From the NCBI GenBank assembly GCA_964356135.1, contig CAYHGV010000026.1, positions 1 through 32,354 on the forward strand: DNA of 32,354 bases, given 5' to 3'. Both the position numbers and the translations under genes were made by a program. The first letter of the stretch is position 1, and each line of letters starts with the position of its first letter. This DNA comes from CAYHGV01 sp964356135 (GTDB lineage Bacteria > Hydrothermota > Tepidihabitantia > CAYHGV01). This document shows positions 1-8,301 of the stretch, piece by piece. Under the pieces are notes generated by a model. That model saw nothing but the letters and a program-made list of their open reading frames with translations. It did not search any database and was not told where the DNA came from.

Positions 1-8
1 TAATGAAT

Positions 9-33
9 AAATTACCACTTTCAAATGTAAAGA
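9..33. repeat. Short repeat shared with the inverted-repeat element near 21 kb
   Basis: The 16 bases at 18-33 are identical to 21007-21022, and an AAATTAC heptamer precedes both copies (9-15 here). The second copy forms the right arm of an imperfect inverted-repeat element at 20916-21040. Here it lies immediately before the point where the adaptor reading frame becomes open. It may be the edge of a small mobile or repeated element, or a repeat at which the assembly ends. The match is short, so chance in A+T-rich DNA is not excluded. Confidence 0.4.
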
Positions 34-41
34 TCTGTTAG

Positions 42-692
42 GGACAGAACACTAGCGCTCTGGCAGAAGCGGAGAAGGCGTACGAAGTTGCCGATAAAGC
101 ATACGAACCGATTCCGCTGACCAGTTCGATCGCGGGGGAGATTATTAATCGTTCCTGTCAACCGGGGCAGAATGTCACTCCGACCGATGTACTGTTTGCG
201 CTCTGCGACCGGCTGGTCGCACAGGCACAGGTCGACGAAGCCGACATCGGTAAGATCCGGTTGCACCAGGCAGCCTGGATTGTGCTCGACGCCTTTCCCG
301 ACGAACGGATACGAGGGCAGGTGACAAAAATTTCCCGGGAAGGCACAACCGTCTCCGATGTCGTGGTTTACAATGTGATGGTCGATCCGGTCAAGGTCCC
401 GGCGGAATGGGCATCGGGCATGACTGCGGATGTCGAGTTTATGGTTGACCGCAAAGATGATATTCTTGTTGTGCCAAAGAGTGCGGTCAACGAACGAGAC
501 GGCGGGAAATTCGTCATGGTTATCAACGGCGGCTTATCTTCCCGGAAAATCGAAACCGGTATAACCGACGGTAAGATGATTGAGGTAACCAAAGGATTGA
601 CCGGAGGTGAGACGGTCGCAATCGGTGCAACCGGCGCCGCGGTCGAGCAGCGGTCGTCTCGTCGGCCACCAATGATGATGGTTCCACGATGA
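42..692 (+). pseudogene. MacA/HlyD-like periplasmic adaptor, 5'-truncated
   Basis: C-terminal part of a membrane-fusion (periplasmic adaptor) protein of the MacA type, which would couple the MacB-like ATPase-permease encoded next to an outer-membrane channel. The visible protein has the end of a coiled-coil hairpin (ALAEAEKAYEVADKAY), the second half of the lipoyl-like domain (PGQNVTPTD), the beta-barrel (VDEADIGKIRL...AFPDERIRGQV) and the membrane-proximal domain (VVPKSAV, GLTGGETVAIG). About 200 residues including signal peptide and first lipoyl half are absent. The frame is closed by TAG at 39-41, and all three forward frames stop before base 54, so no intact upstream part exists in this window. 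It ends in an ATGA overlap with macB. It may be truly disrupted, or the first ~50 bases may be an assembly join. Confidence 0.75.
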
Positions 693-2659
693 TCGAGCTC
701 GAACATATCGACAAAATCTACAAGACCGGAAAAATCGAAGTCAGTGCATTAAAAAATATCTCGTTTAAGGTCGCCGACGGCGAATTCATCAGCATTATGG
801 GTCCGTCGGGCTCGGGTAAATCGACCCTTTTGAATATTATCGGCTGTCTCGATGTTCCGACCAGCGGTCACTACCGGTTAGATGGTATCGATACCGCCCA
901 ACTATCCGATTCGGAACTCGCGACGATCCGAAACCAGAAGATCGGTTTCGTCTTTCAAACCTTCAATCTCCTCCCCCGGTTAACCGCGGTTGCAAACGTC
1001 GAACTGCCGCTGATCTATGCCGGTGACCGGGATCAGCGCAAAGAAAAAGCGCTCCAGGCGATCCGGGCGGTCAATCTTGCAGACCGAGGACCACACCGGC
1101 CACGGGAACTGTCGGGCGGCGAGCAGCAACGAATCGCCATCGCTCGGGCGCTGGTCGGCGAGCCGGTCATTATCCTTGCGGATGAACCGACCGGTAACCT
1201 CGATTCGACGTCGGGTAAAGAGATTATGGCAATTCTTACCGAACTCAATCGAAAGGGCATCACGATCATTCTCGTCACCCATGACCTGGCGGTTGCATCC
1301 TACGCCCGAAGGATTATCAAGGTAGCCGACGGTCAGATCCAGGAGGACCGGTTCGATACAACCAAAGCGGCGCGTGCCGACCAAGCAGCCGCCGGTGCTA
1401 CCGAGGAGCAGAAAAAAAAGAAGCCGAGATCAGTATTTTCTTTCGGTGAACTGAAAGAAAGTCTGTCGATGGCGGTCTTCTCGGTTTTTTTGAATAAACT
1501 GCGCAGTTTCTTGACCATGCTCGGGATCATTGTTGGGGTCGGGGCAGTGATCGCGATGATCGCCCTCGGTCAGGGTGCAAGCGTTCAGGTGACCCAGCGC
1601 ATCGGTCAGCTGGGGTCGAATCTCTTAATGGTGCGACCCGGTTTTTCCCAGCATGGACCGGCGCGGTCGGCAGCCGGCGCTCTGATTAACCTGACGATCG
1701 ACGATGCCCAGGCGATCGTGACCGAGAGTCCATCAGTTGCGAAAGTCGATGCGATGATTTCGAGAAACGCTCAGGTCGTCTATCGGGATAAAAACACCAA
1801 TACGTCGATAACCGGGGTTACGCCGAATTATCCGGCAATTCGAAACTTCCCGGTCGCTGAAGGTTCTTTCTTCACCGACGATGATAACCGGTTGTTGCGT
1901 CGAGTCGCGGTTTTGGGAAAAACGGTCGTCAAGCAGCTGTTTGGTGACCAGGACCCGATCGGCGAATATATCAAGATCAAGCGGACCATCTTTCAGGTTA
2001 TCGGCGTCATGAAGGCAAAGGGGGGTAGCGGCTTTCACGATGAAGACGATGTCATTTTTGTGCCCCTCCAGACCGCCCAGAAGCGGCTGTTCGGCGTCGA
2101 TTTTGTCTCAACGATTAATGTTGAGGCAAAATCTCAAAATCTGATGAATGAAGCCTCGACCGAAATTACGACTCTGCTGCGTGAGCGGCATAAAATTCGG
2201 CAAGGGCAAGAAGATGATTTCAATGTCCAATCGCAAGCCGAAATTCTCTCGACCATGCAGGCAACGACCAAAACCTTTACCCTCTTACTCGCCGGTATTG
2301 CGGTGGTGAGTCTGATTGTCGGTGGGATCGGGATCATGAACATCATGTTTGTCTCGGTGACGGAACGGACGCGAGAGATCGGCATTCGCAAGGCGATCGG
2401 CGCGCAAAAACGGGACATCCTCGGCCAATTCCTGGTTGAGGCAATTATTGTATCGTTGAGCGGGGGCGTCATCGGTATCGCGGTTGGCGTCGCGGTGAGT
2501 AAACTGATGAGCAAGTTTGCCGGCTGGCAGACGGTTATCACCCCCGGCTCGGTGGTGTTGTCCTTCTGCTTTGCCTTTGCGGTCGGGCTGTTCTTCGGTT
2601 TCTACCCGGCACGCAAAGCCGCAGGTTTGAATCCGATTGAAGCTCTGCGCCATGAGTAA
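689..2659 (+). CDS. macB: MacB-like fused ATPase-permease ABC exporter
   Basis: Inner-membrane ABC exporter subunit of 656 aa, close to the ~648 aa of E. coli MacB. The N-terminal nucleotide-binding domain has Walker A GPSGSGKST (residues 38-46), signature LSGGEQQRIAIARAL and Walker B VIILADEPTGNLD. After a charged linker (EEQKKKKPRS) come a first membrane helix (LTMLGIIVGVGAVIAMI), a large periplasmic MacB_PCD domain and three C-terminal helices with the FtsX-like signature MFVSVTERTREIGIRKAIGA. The family exports macrolides, peptides or lipoproteins through a tripartite pump; the substrate here cannot be told. The start is fixed by ATGA overlap with the adaptor gene, indicating translational coupling. 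A hairpin with a T run follows at 2728-2747. Family assignment is firm; orthology to E. coli MacB is not proved. Confidence 0.88.
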   Translation: MIELEHIDKIYKTGKIEVSALKNISFKVADGEFISIMGPSGSGKSTLLNIIGCLDVPTSGHYRLDGIDTAQLSDSELATIRNQKIGFVFQTFNLLPRLTAVANVELPLIYAGDRDQRKEKALQAIRAVNLADRGPHRPRELSGGEQQRIAIARALVGEPVIILADEPTGNLDSTSGKEIMAILTELNRKGITIILVTHDLAVASYARRIIKVADGQIQEDRFDTTKAARADQAAAGATEEQKKKKPRSVFSFGELKESLSMAVFSVFLNKLRSFLTMLGIIVGVGAVIAMIALGQGASVQVTQRIGQLGSNLLMVRPGFSQHGPARSAAGALINLTIDDAQAIVTESPSVAKVDAMISRNAQVVYRDKNTNTSITGVTPNYPAIRNFPVAEGSFFTDDDNRLLRRVAVLGKTVVKQLFGDQDPIGEYIKIKRTIFQVIGVMKAKGGSGFHDEDDVIFVPLQTAQKRLFGVDFVSTINVEAKSQNLMNEASTEITTLLRERHKIRQGQEDDFNVQSQAEILSTMQATTKTFTLLLAGIAVVSLIVGGIGIMNIMFVSVTERTREIGIRKAIGAQKRDILGQFLVEAIIVSLSGGVIGIAVGVAVSKLMSKFAGWQTVITPGSVVLSFCFAFAVGLFFGFYPARKAAGLNPIEALRHE

Positions 2660-2727
2660 GCGCGGATTTGAACCCCACTTTCAGATCGGCCGCTCTTTTT
2701 AAAATTTTCAGTTATTATCGTTTAATC

Positions 2728-2747
2728 AACCGGAGTTTCGGTTTTTT
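2728..2747 (+). terminator. Rho-independent terminator after macB
   Basis: An AACCG/CGGTT stem with a six-base loop is followed directly by a T run. It lies 70 nt past the macB stop and before the promoter of the ZIP gene, so it would separate the two transcription units. The stem is only five perfect pairs. Confidence 0.55.
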
Positions 2748-2808
2748 ACCGTATAAATAATAGCATCGAAGATGTTGGCTGTTTTATTGCGTAATGGGGT
2801 GGACCTGG

Positions 2809-2837
2809 TTGACAGTTTCTCTGTCCTTTGCGATAAT
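2809..2837 (+). promoter_or_regulatory. Sigma70-type promoter of the ZIP transporter gene
   Basis: TTGACA at 2809-2814 and GATAAT at 2832-2837 are separated by exactly 17 bp. The predicted start near 2844 gives a leader of about 60 nt ending in a good ribosome binding site (AAGGAG) before ATG 2905. I see no clear metal-regulator operator. Confidence 0.75.
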
Positions 2838-2904
2838 CCATTTAATGAAAAGCATGAAAAGATTGACGGGATGAGTGCTAACAATTGCCCGATAAGGAGT
2901 TGCG

Positions 2905-3675
2905 ATGGCAATTGAAGGGAACCTCTGGATTGCGCTTCTCCTATCGACGCTTGCCGGGTTGGCAACGACCATCGGCAGTCTGCTGGCGCTGGCAGTCCGG
3001 CACCCCGGCCCGAAGTTCATGTCGCTGAGCCTTGGTTTTTCGGCCGGGGTGATGCTGTTTGTGTCGTTCGTTGAACTCCTGCCGGTTGGCATCAGGACTC
3101 TGGGTTTGCCGCTTGGGGTCGGTCTCTTTTTCGGCGGGATGCTGCTTATGCTCCTGATCGATGTTGCAATCCCCCACGAGTACATCGCCGAGCATCACCC
3201 AGAAACTCGTATGACCAGGACGCCCGCTCTGCTGCGTACCGGTATGTTTCTTGCCTTCGGCATCGCGATTCACAACTTTCCGGAAGGAATGGCAACCTTC
3301 GTCGGAACCCTCCAGCATACCGGGCTGGGAGTTGCCATTGCGGTAGCGGTCGCGATTCACAATATTCCCGAAGGGCTGGCGGTATCGCTGCCGATCTATT
3401 CCGCGACCGGCTCACGCCGCAAAGCGTTCCTCTGGTCGTTTTTATCGGGCGTTGCCGAACCGCTGGGAGCGCTGATCGCGGCGCTGGTCCTTGCACCGAT
3501 ACTTTCACCGGCAATCCTCGGCTGGATGCTTGCGATTGTTGCCGGCATCATGGTTTTCATCTCGCTCGATGAATTAGTGCCGGTTGCCCGGTCCTATGGC
3601 CAGGAGCATCTGACGATCGTCGGCGTCATCATCGGCATGGCGGTCATGGCTCTGAGCATCTGGATGCTGAAGTAG
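2905..3675 (+). CDS. zupT: ZIP-family divalent metal transporter (ZupT-like)
   Basis: Integral membrane protein of 256 aa that would take up zinc and probably other divalent cations; E. coli ZupT is 257 aa. About eight hydrophobic segments are visible. The two family signatures that form the binuclear metal site are present: HNFPEGMATF in the fourth helix and HNIPEGLAVSLPI in the fifth. A short His-containing loop (HEYIAEHHPE) precedes helix four, as is usual for the histidine-rich cytoplasmic loop. The start ATG is supported by AAGGAG seven nucleotides upstream and by a consensus promoter at 2809-2837. It is a single-gene unit, the last conserved-looking gene before the accessory island. Symbol by family resemblance and length. 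Confidence 0.88.
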   Translation: MAIEGNLWIALLLSTLAGLATTIGSLLALAVRHPGPKFMSLSLGFSAGVMLFVSFVELLPVGIRTLGLPLGVGLFFGGMLLMLLIDVAIPHEYIAEHHPETRMTRTPALLRTGMFLAFGIAIHNFPEGMATFVGTLQHTGLGVAIAVAVAIHNIPEGLAVSLPIYSATGSRRKAFLWSFLSGVAEPLGALIAALVLAPILSPAILGWMLAIVAGIMVFISLDELVPVARSYGQEHLTIVGVIIGMAVMALSIWMLK

Positions 3676-3792
3676 CCGGGAGGTTTTCAAGGGAATCAAG
3701 GAGCAAATCTTTCTACGGGGCAATCACTTCGACCGATAATGGTGGCAAGGTTTTAAAAATTAATCTGCTGGTCTTGTAACTCACCCAAATTA

Positions 3793-3821
3793 TTGACATC
3801 TTCTTTGTTCTTTGGCATAAT
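3793..3821 (+). promoter_or_regulatory. Consensus promoter at the left edge of the island
   Basis: TTGACA (3793-3798), a 17-bp spacer and CATAAT (3816-3821). The predicted start near 3828 coincides with ATG 3829 of the small ORF that follows, so its transcript would be leaderless. Confidence 0.65.
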
Positions 3822-3828
3822 GCCCCTG

Positions 3829-4008
3829 ATGAGGAGCAAAAGAGAGGTTCTGGACGAAATAAAACTTGACCGTCTGATTCGCTACAGGGCAAAGGAAATC
3901 AAGACCCAGCTCGACTGGCTTTTCCCTAACAAGCCGACCGAAATCCCACGAGAGTTTTCCTGCGTGACAAGCTCTAGAGACAGACTCTATTTCCTTGATT
4001 TAGCTTGA
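3829..4008 (+). CDS. Small ORF of 59 aa, unknown
   Basis: A short basic protein (begins MRSKREVLDEIKLDRLIRYR) that I do not recognise; no membrane segment, helix-turn-helix or metal site is obvious. ATG 3829 is preferred over a TTG 36 nt upstream because that TTG is the -35 box of a consensus promoter. It lies 28 nt before the DNA methyltransferase gene, and its 3' end contains that gene's promoter. It might be a small partner of the restriction-modification system or the leftover N-terminus of a lost gene. It is also possible that it is not translated. Confidence 0.35.
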   Translation: MRSKREVLDEIKLDRLIRYRAKEIKTQLDWLFPNKPTEIPREFSCVTSSRDRLYFLDLA

Positions 4009-4023
4009 CTTACCTCTTATATT
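3995..4023 (+). promoter_or_regulatory. Promoter of the methyltransferase-nuclease operon
   Basis: TTGATT (3995-4000), 17 bp, TATATT (4018-4023). The predicted transcript starts near 4030, about seven nucleotides before ATG 4037, which has no Shine-Dalgarno sequence. The box lies inside the last codons of the 59-aa ORF. Confidence 0.6.
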
Positions 4024-4036
4024 CTCATAGTGCGAC

Positions 4037-5359
4037 ATGAAGGCAATGGCTTGTAAGTTAATTGGCGATAACAACAACAAAGTGCTTCCGATAGATCGTG
4101 CTGCCCATGGTTGGTATCGTTTCGTTCTGTCTTTTCCACCTCATCTGGTTAGGGACTACCTAAGACGCTTTGGAGTAGAGCGAGGGGACTGCGTCTTGGA
4201 CCCATTCTGTGGGACTGGCACCACGCTTGTCGAATGCCAAAAGTTGGGTATAAAGAGTATTGGTGTCGAATCCAATCCGATGGCTTGTTTTGCGAATAGG
4301 GTCAAGGTAGAATGGAAGGTGGACCCTGATGGCCTGCGCAATCATTCGACCCAGGTGGCTAATTGCACTCTGGATCGCTTGGAGGCAGAAGGCATCATGG
4401 ACGAAGAAGGTTTACCACTCAGATGCCGGGACACTGGAATTGTAGCAAACTTAAAAACTCTGCCTGAGGACCTTTCGAAACTGATCTTGAGACAATCGAT
4501 CAGTCCTTTGCCTCTGCACAAAACCCTTGTTTTGATCGACAGTCTAAATGAACACAAAGACGATAAGTTCTATAATCACGAGCGGCTGGCGCTCGCTTCC
4601 GCGATAGTCAATCGTATTAGCAATCTCCATTTCGGTCCTGAGGTTGGAGTGTCAGCGCCTAAATCGGACGCTCCGGTCGTGAGTTCGTGGCTTGGCAACG
4701 TGAGTACAATGGTCAGGGATCTGAGAGAGCTGAGAAAACTGCGTGAGACAAGTGCAACAGTCCTTCAGGCTGACGCTCGGGAACTATCTGGGCTACTGAA
4801 GCCCAATTCTGTGAATGCAGTAATAACCTCGCCACCCTATCCTAATGAAAAAGATTATACGCGGACCACGCGTCTGGAATCCGTGCTGCTGGGTTTCATT
4901 CAGAGCAAGCAAGACCTGCGTTTACTTAAGCAGAATATGGTTAGGTCCAACACTCGCGGCGTCTATCGAGGTGATGAGGATGACTTGATGGTTGCTGACA
5001 ACGAGGAAATAAATCTAATCGCGGAAGCCATCGAGAAACGACGGAAAGAACTCGGCAAGACATCTGGGTTCGAGCGACTTTACGCCCGAGTGACAAAGCT
5101 ATATTTCGGTGGCATGGCGCGACACCTTAAGGAACTGCGTCCGGTGCTGCGCTCTGGGGCCCAACTGGCATACGTGGTTGGTGATCAAGCTTCTTACCTG
5201 CGCATAATGATCAAGACCGGAACCTTATTAGCCGATATTGCCCGGTCGCTGGGCTATGAGGTTATGGGTATTGATCTATTTCGCACTCGGCTGGCCACTG
5301 CAACGAGAGAACAGCTCCGAGAGGAAGTAGTTCTTTTGCGATGGCCGGGCAAAAACTGA
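4037..5359 (+). CDS. Type II DNA methyltransferase (N4-cytosine/N6-adenine)
   Basis: 440-aa amino-methyltransferase that would protect host DNA from the nuclease encoded next. The AdoMet-binding motif I DPFCGTGTT lies at residues 55-63, followed by an acidic strand (GVESNPMACF). The catalytic motif IV TSPPYPNEKDYTR lies at 264-276. About 200 residues between them are a likely target-recognition segment, giving an alpha-like motif order (I, recognition, IV); SPPY is common in N4-cytosine enzymes but does not settle the base. A C-terminal ADIARSLGYEV...REEVVLLR segment matches the end of such Rossmann folds. There is no ribosome binding site, and the promoter lies just upstream, so leaderless translation is likely. 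The next gene starts within or just after its 3' end, an operon. Confidence 0.85.
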   Translation: MKAMACKLIGDNNNKVLPIDRAAHGWYRFVLSFPPHLVRDYLRRFGVERGDCVLDPFCGTGTTLVECQKLGIKSIGVESNPMACFANRVKVEWKVDPDGLRNHSTQVANCTLDRLEAEGIMDEEGLPLRCRDTGIVANLKTLPEDLSKLILRQSISPLPLHKTLVLIDSLNEHKDDKFYNHERLALASAIVNRISNLHFGPEVGVSAPKSDAPVVSSWLGNVSTMVRDLRELRKLRETSATVLQADARELSGLLKPNSVNAVITSPPYPNEKDYTRTTRLESVLLGFIQSKQDLRLLKQNMVRSNTRGVYRGDEDDLMVADNEEINLIAEAIEKRRKELGKTSGFERLYARVTKLYFGGMARHLKELRPVLRSGAQLAYVVGDQASYLRIMIKTGTLLADIARSLGYEVMGIDLFRTRLATATREQLREEVVLLRWPGKN

Positions 5360-5373
5360 AAAGGGGGATAAAA

Positions 5374-6171
5374 TTGAGCAAAGCAAACCTGTATTCGTTG
5401 ATCATCGACCGGATATTCCGCTCAAAGTTCCGGGCCGGTGCGCATGAGGTCGACTTCGTGCGGGAGGACATCGAGAGATTCGCCAAGGAACTTGGCGTCC
5501 GACTGCCGAAGAACCTTGGCGACCTGATTTACAGTTTTCGCTACCGCAGTACTCTACCAGCTTCAATTCGAAATAAGGCTGGCAAAGGGAAGATATGGGC
5601 AATTAAACCGACAGGAAGAAGCAAGTATCGATTTGTTTTAATTCCTGACCGACCACTTGTTCCGAATGCGAACTTGGCAACTACGAAGGTGCCGGATTCA
5701 ACACCAGGGCTTGTGGTAATGTATGCGCAAGGAGACGAACAAACATTGCTGGCCAAGGTTAGGTACAATCGGCTAATCGACATCTTTACCGGTGTTACCT
5801 GCTATTCGCTACAGAATCACTTACGCACCACAGTACCCGGAATGGGACAAGTTGAGACTGACGAGCTTTATGTCGGTGTGGATAAGAAAGGCATGCACTA
5901 TATCATTCCTGTGCAGGCCAAGGGGGGCAAGGACAGGCTCAACATCGTCCAAATCGAGCAAGACATGGCGGTCTGCGTTCACAAATTCCCGCAAATGATA
6001 TGCCGTCCGGTTGCTACGCAGTTCATGGCCGGAGGCGTGATTGCGCTATTCGAGTTCGCCGAGGGAGAGGATGGTGTGGCAATCGTTGTGGAGAAGCACT
6101 ACAAATTGGTGCCACCCGAGGAATTGACCGAAGAAGATCTGAAAGTCTATAGCGAGAGAACTTCGGAATAG
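5374..6171 (+). CDS. Restriction endonuclease, PD-(D/E)xK type, partner of the methyltransferase
   Basis: 265-aa protein whose C-terminal half has a PD-(D/E)xK-like core: an acidic strand (VETDELYVGVD) followed by YIIPVQAKGGKDRL, where Q-A-K replaces the commoner E-x-K. The N-terminal half (FRSKFRAGAHEVDFVREDI; LPKNLGDLIYSFRYR) is probably the DNA-recognition part. Together with the gene before it this forms a type II restriction-modification pair. I chose TTG 5374 because AAGGGGG ends six nucleotides before it; an in-frame ATG at 5341 overlapping the methyltransferase has no ribosome binding site and would add 11 residues. The cognate site cannot be read from the sequence. Nuclease assignment rests on the motif and the neighbour. 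Confidence 0.72.
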   Translation: MSKANLYSLIIDRIFRSKFRAGAHEVDFVREDIERFAKELGVRLPKNLGDLIYSFRYRSTLPASIRNKAGKGKIWAIKPTGRSKYRFVLIPDRPLVPNANLATTKVPDSTPGLVVMYAQGDEQTLLAKVRYNRLIDIFTGVTCYSLQNHLRTTVPGMGQVETDELYVGVDKKGMHYIIPVQAKGGKDRLNIVQIEQDMAVCVHKFPQMICRPVATQFMAGGVIALFEFAEGEDGVAIVVEKHYKLVPPEELTEEDLKVYSERTSE

Positions 6172-6253
6172 GATGAATTCTCCATGAAGGCGCACGAGGC
6201 GATAAAGAAGGAGCAGAACTATTCGTGACGAGATATGTAGCAGTCATCATTGT

Positions 6254-6278
6254 AGCAACCGCGGCTACCGCGGTTGCT
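6254..6278 (+). promoter_or_regulatory. Perfect 11-bp hairpin ahead of the PIN-domain gene
   Basis: AGCAACCGCGG and its exact complement are separated by only three bases (CTA). The ribosome binding site GGAGGAGG (6282-6289) begins three nucleotides after the stem, and ATG follows at 6296. No T run follows, so it is not a classic terminator. It could be an mRNA-stabilising or translation-modulating hairpin, or an inverted operator. Confidence 0.6.
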
Positions 6279-6295
6279 AAGGGAGGAGGTTGTCT

Positions 6296-8272
6296 ATGAC
6301 AATTACCCAAAGTGGCCCGCTACTGAAGAGAACTATTGCAAGTCTGGCTCTCGTTAAAGCGAACGCCGAGATTCGAGGAAGAGACTTTATTGAAAACTTT
6401 GTTCCGTTCATAGCGACTTTGATTCGAGACAAATCATATACCGAAGTTGATGTCCATCGTATCTGTTCCGATTTTAGTGAATCATACGGACTTTCTATTC
6501 CATATCATCCCATGATAGCAATTCTGAATAGAGCGGCAAGTCGCGGTATCCTCCAGAAGTCCTCCGGTAAGTTTATCCCAGTGATGGAGAAGGTAGTTCA
6601 ATGGGATATGACTCCCCTCAGGCTTGAGCAAGAGAGGCGGATTGGAGCGATTTTGAACGGCCTAATCGACCATGCACAGACGAAATATAGCGTTAAGTTA
6701 TCGAGTAGCGAGGCCGAGGCGGCATTAGTTGGGTACCTCAAAATACACGATTTAGACATCCTCTGTGCAAGTCAGGTGCCTTCAGTACTTCCTGAGGTTA
6801 AACCCTCGCGTCGTGGGCGGTTTCTTGTGGCCAGCTATGTGAAGTATGCATCTTCCGTTCAGCCAGATAAGTTTAAGTGGATGATTGACACAGCCATTGG
6901 GCATGTCCTCGCATGTGCAATCCTGTACGATACTCAAAGTTTTTCTGGAAAACTGACCTCGGTAAATTTGTATTTAGATACCATGTTGCTCCTGCGAATA
7001 CTGGGTGCTGAGGGCAAGGCTCGACAGGTAGCTTATGAGGAGTTCGTTCGTGTAGCTAAAAAGAACGGTGCGAACGTCAAAGTGTTTAGACATACCTATG
7101 ATGAAGCTATGGGCATTTTGGAAAACTGTCGGCAGTGGGTAGGAAAGCAGGATTATGATCCTTCGAAGGCCAGCCCAGCACTCAGACATTTCGTGGCGGA
7201 GGGAGTCACAACTAGCGATGTCGATTTGTTCATCGCACGGGTCCCTGAGAAATTCAGAGAGCATAATATCATTGTCGCAGATGAAGGGATGTCCAATGAT
7301 CAACAAAAATACCAAATTGCAGAGGGGGATCTTAGGGTTATGATCGTGGAAGAGTACAAAAGGCTTCATCCGTCATTTGAGGCTATTGAGAAAGAATTCA
7401 CTCTTCAGCGAGACATCAACTCAATATCTGCTGTCCATAGGCTGAGGCAGGGGCAGGCAGTGCATTCTCTACCAACATCGGGGCATATTTTCTTGACTAA
7501 CAATGCAACTCTTGCCTATGCCTGCAAGCGTTTCGAACGGGAGAAGCTCAGATCTGGGGATTCAGTGCCAGCTTGTTTAACAGATACGTTCTTGGGCACA
7601 ATGCTTTGGCTGGAATCGCCAATAGAATCATCGGGGTTAAGTGCGAAGCGCATGATCGCTGATTGCACAGCAGCTTTGCAGCCGGACGCGATCCTACTTC
7701 GGAAGTTAGTTTTCGAAGCCAAAAAACTTCTTGATGAAAAGAAAGTTACCCCGAACGAGTTCTTAGCTTTGCGAGGAAGTCGAGTCGCTTATGAAATGCT
7801 TGCCGAGAAGACTTTATGTGATCCCGATGCCTTTACTGATAAGACCGCACTTGAAGTAATAGAGGACATGCGCCGTGAAGCAGCAGAAAAGGGGGAAGCG
7901 AAGTACCAGGAAGAGAAAGCTCAGCACGACATTACAAGGCAAGAAAGAGACAATGCCCTGAAGGTGATTTCAGATCTTGATACCAGAGCAGATCGTTGGG
8001 CACTAGCTGTGACTCGACCGGCCTACTGGTTTATTCTGCTCTTTCTTGGCTCACTTTTAATAATTGTCAATGCGATCGGCATACTTCGGATTTCCGTTAC
8101 ATTACGAATAATATTTTTCGCGATAGGAACAGCAATAGACATAGTGAGTACGCTCTTCGGTTTTAACTTGGCTCGGCTACGAGAGCGATTCCGTCTCTCA
8201 ATCAGAGCCAAGTTTATACATCTGTTTGGACTCGACCAGACTGAACAGGCTCGGAGAACCTCATCTTGCTAA
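6296..8272 (+). CDS. Large PIN-like nuclease protein with coiled coil and two C-terminal membrane helices
   Basis: 658-aa protein that I cannot match to a named family. The N-terminal ~220 residues are mixed helical. A PIN-like domain seems to begin at SVNLYLDTMLLLRIL (Asp228), with acidic residues later at YDEAMG (Glu270), a HIFLTNNATLAYACKRF strand-helix (397-413; Asn where PIN enzymes often have Asp) and ACLTDTFLG (Asp430). Residues 520-562 are a charged coiled coil, followed by membrane helices at about 577-595 and 601-622 and a basic tail, so the nuclease part would face the cytoplasm. The start ATG follows a very strong GGAGGAGG; a TTG six bases upstream lies at the edge of that site and is rejected. 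Its place between a restriction system and a kinase cassette suggests a membrane-anchored defence effector. This is inference. Confidence 0.6.
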   Translation: MTITQSGPLLKRTIASLALVKANAEIRGRDFIENFVPFIATLIRDKSYTEVDVHRICSDFSESYGLSIPYHPMIAILNRAASRGILQKSSGKFIPVMEKVVQWDMTPLRLEQERRIGAILNGLIDHAQTKYSVKLSSSEAEAALVGYLKIHDLDILCASQVPSVLPEVKPSRRGRFLVASYVKYASSVQPDKFKWMIDTAIGHVLACAILYDTQSFSGKLTSVNLYLDTMLLLRILGAEGKARQVAYEEFVRVAKKNGANVKVFRHTYDEAMGILENCRQWVGKQDYDPSKASPALRHFVAEGVTTSDVDLFIARVPEKFREHNIIVADEGMSNDQQKYQIAEGDLRVMIVEEYKRLHPSFEAIEKEFTLQRDINSISAVHRLRQGQAVHSLPTSGHIFLTNNATLAYACKRFEREKLRSGDSVPACLTDTFLGTMLWLESPIESSGLSAKRMIADCTAALQPDAILLRKLVFEAKKLLDEKKVTPNEFLALRGSRVAYEMLAEKTLCDPDAFTDKTALEVIEDMRREAAEKGEAKYQEEKAQHDITRQERDNALKVISDLDTRADRWALAVTRPAYWFILLFLGSLLIIVNAIGILRISVTLRIIFFAIGTAIDIVSTLFGFNLARLRERFRLSIRAKFIHLFGLDQTEQARRTSSC

Positions 8273-8301
8273 GAATCAGTAAGATAAAGTGTAGTCATCT
8301 T

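Noticed and set aside
3793..3828. TTG 3793 as the start of the small ORF before the methyltransferase
   Set aside because: These bases form a TTGACA-17-CATAAT promoter, so the codon would not be on the transcript; ATG 3829 is preferred.
6184..6228. A 14-codon reading frame between the restriction enzyme and the PIN gene
   Set aside because: Too short, no ribosome binding site and no resemblance to a known leader peptide.
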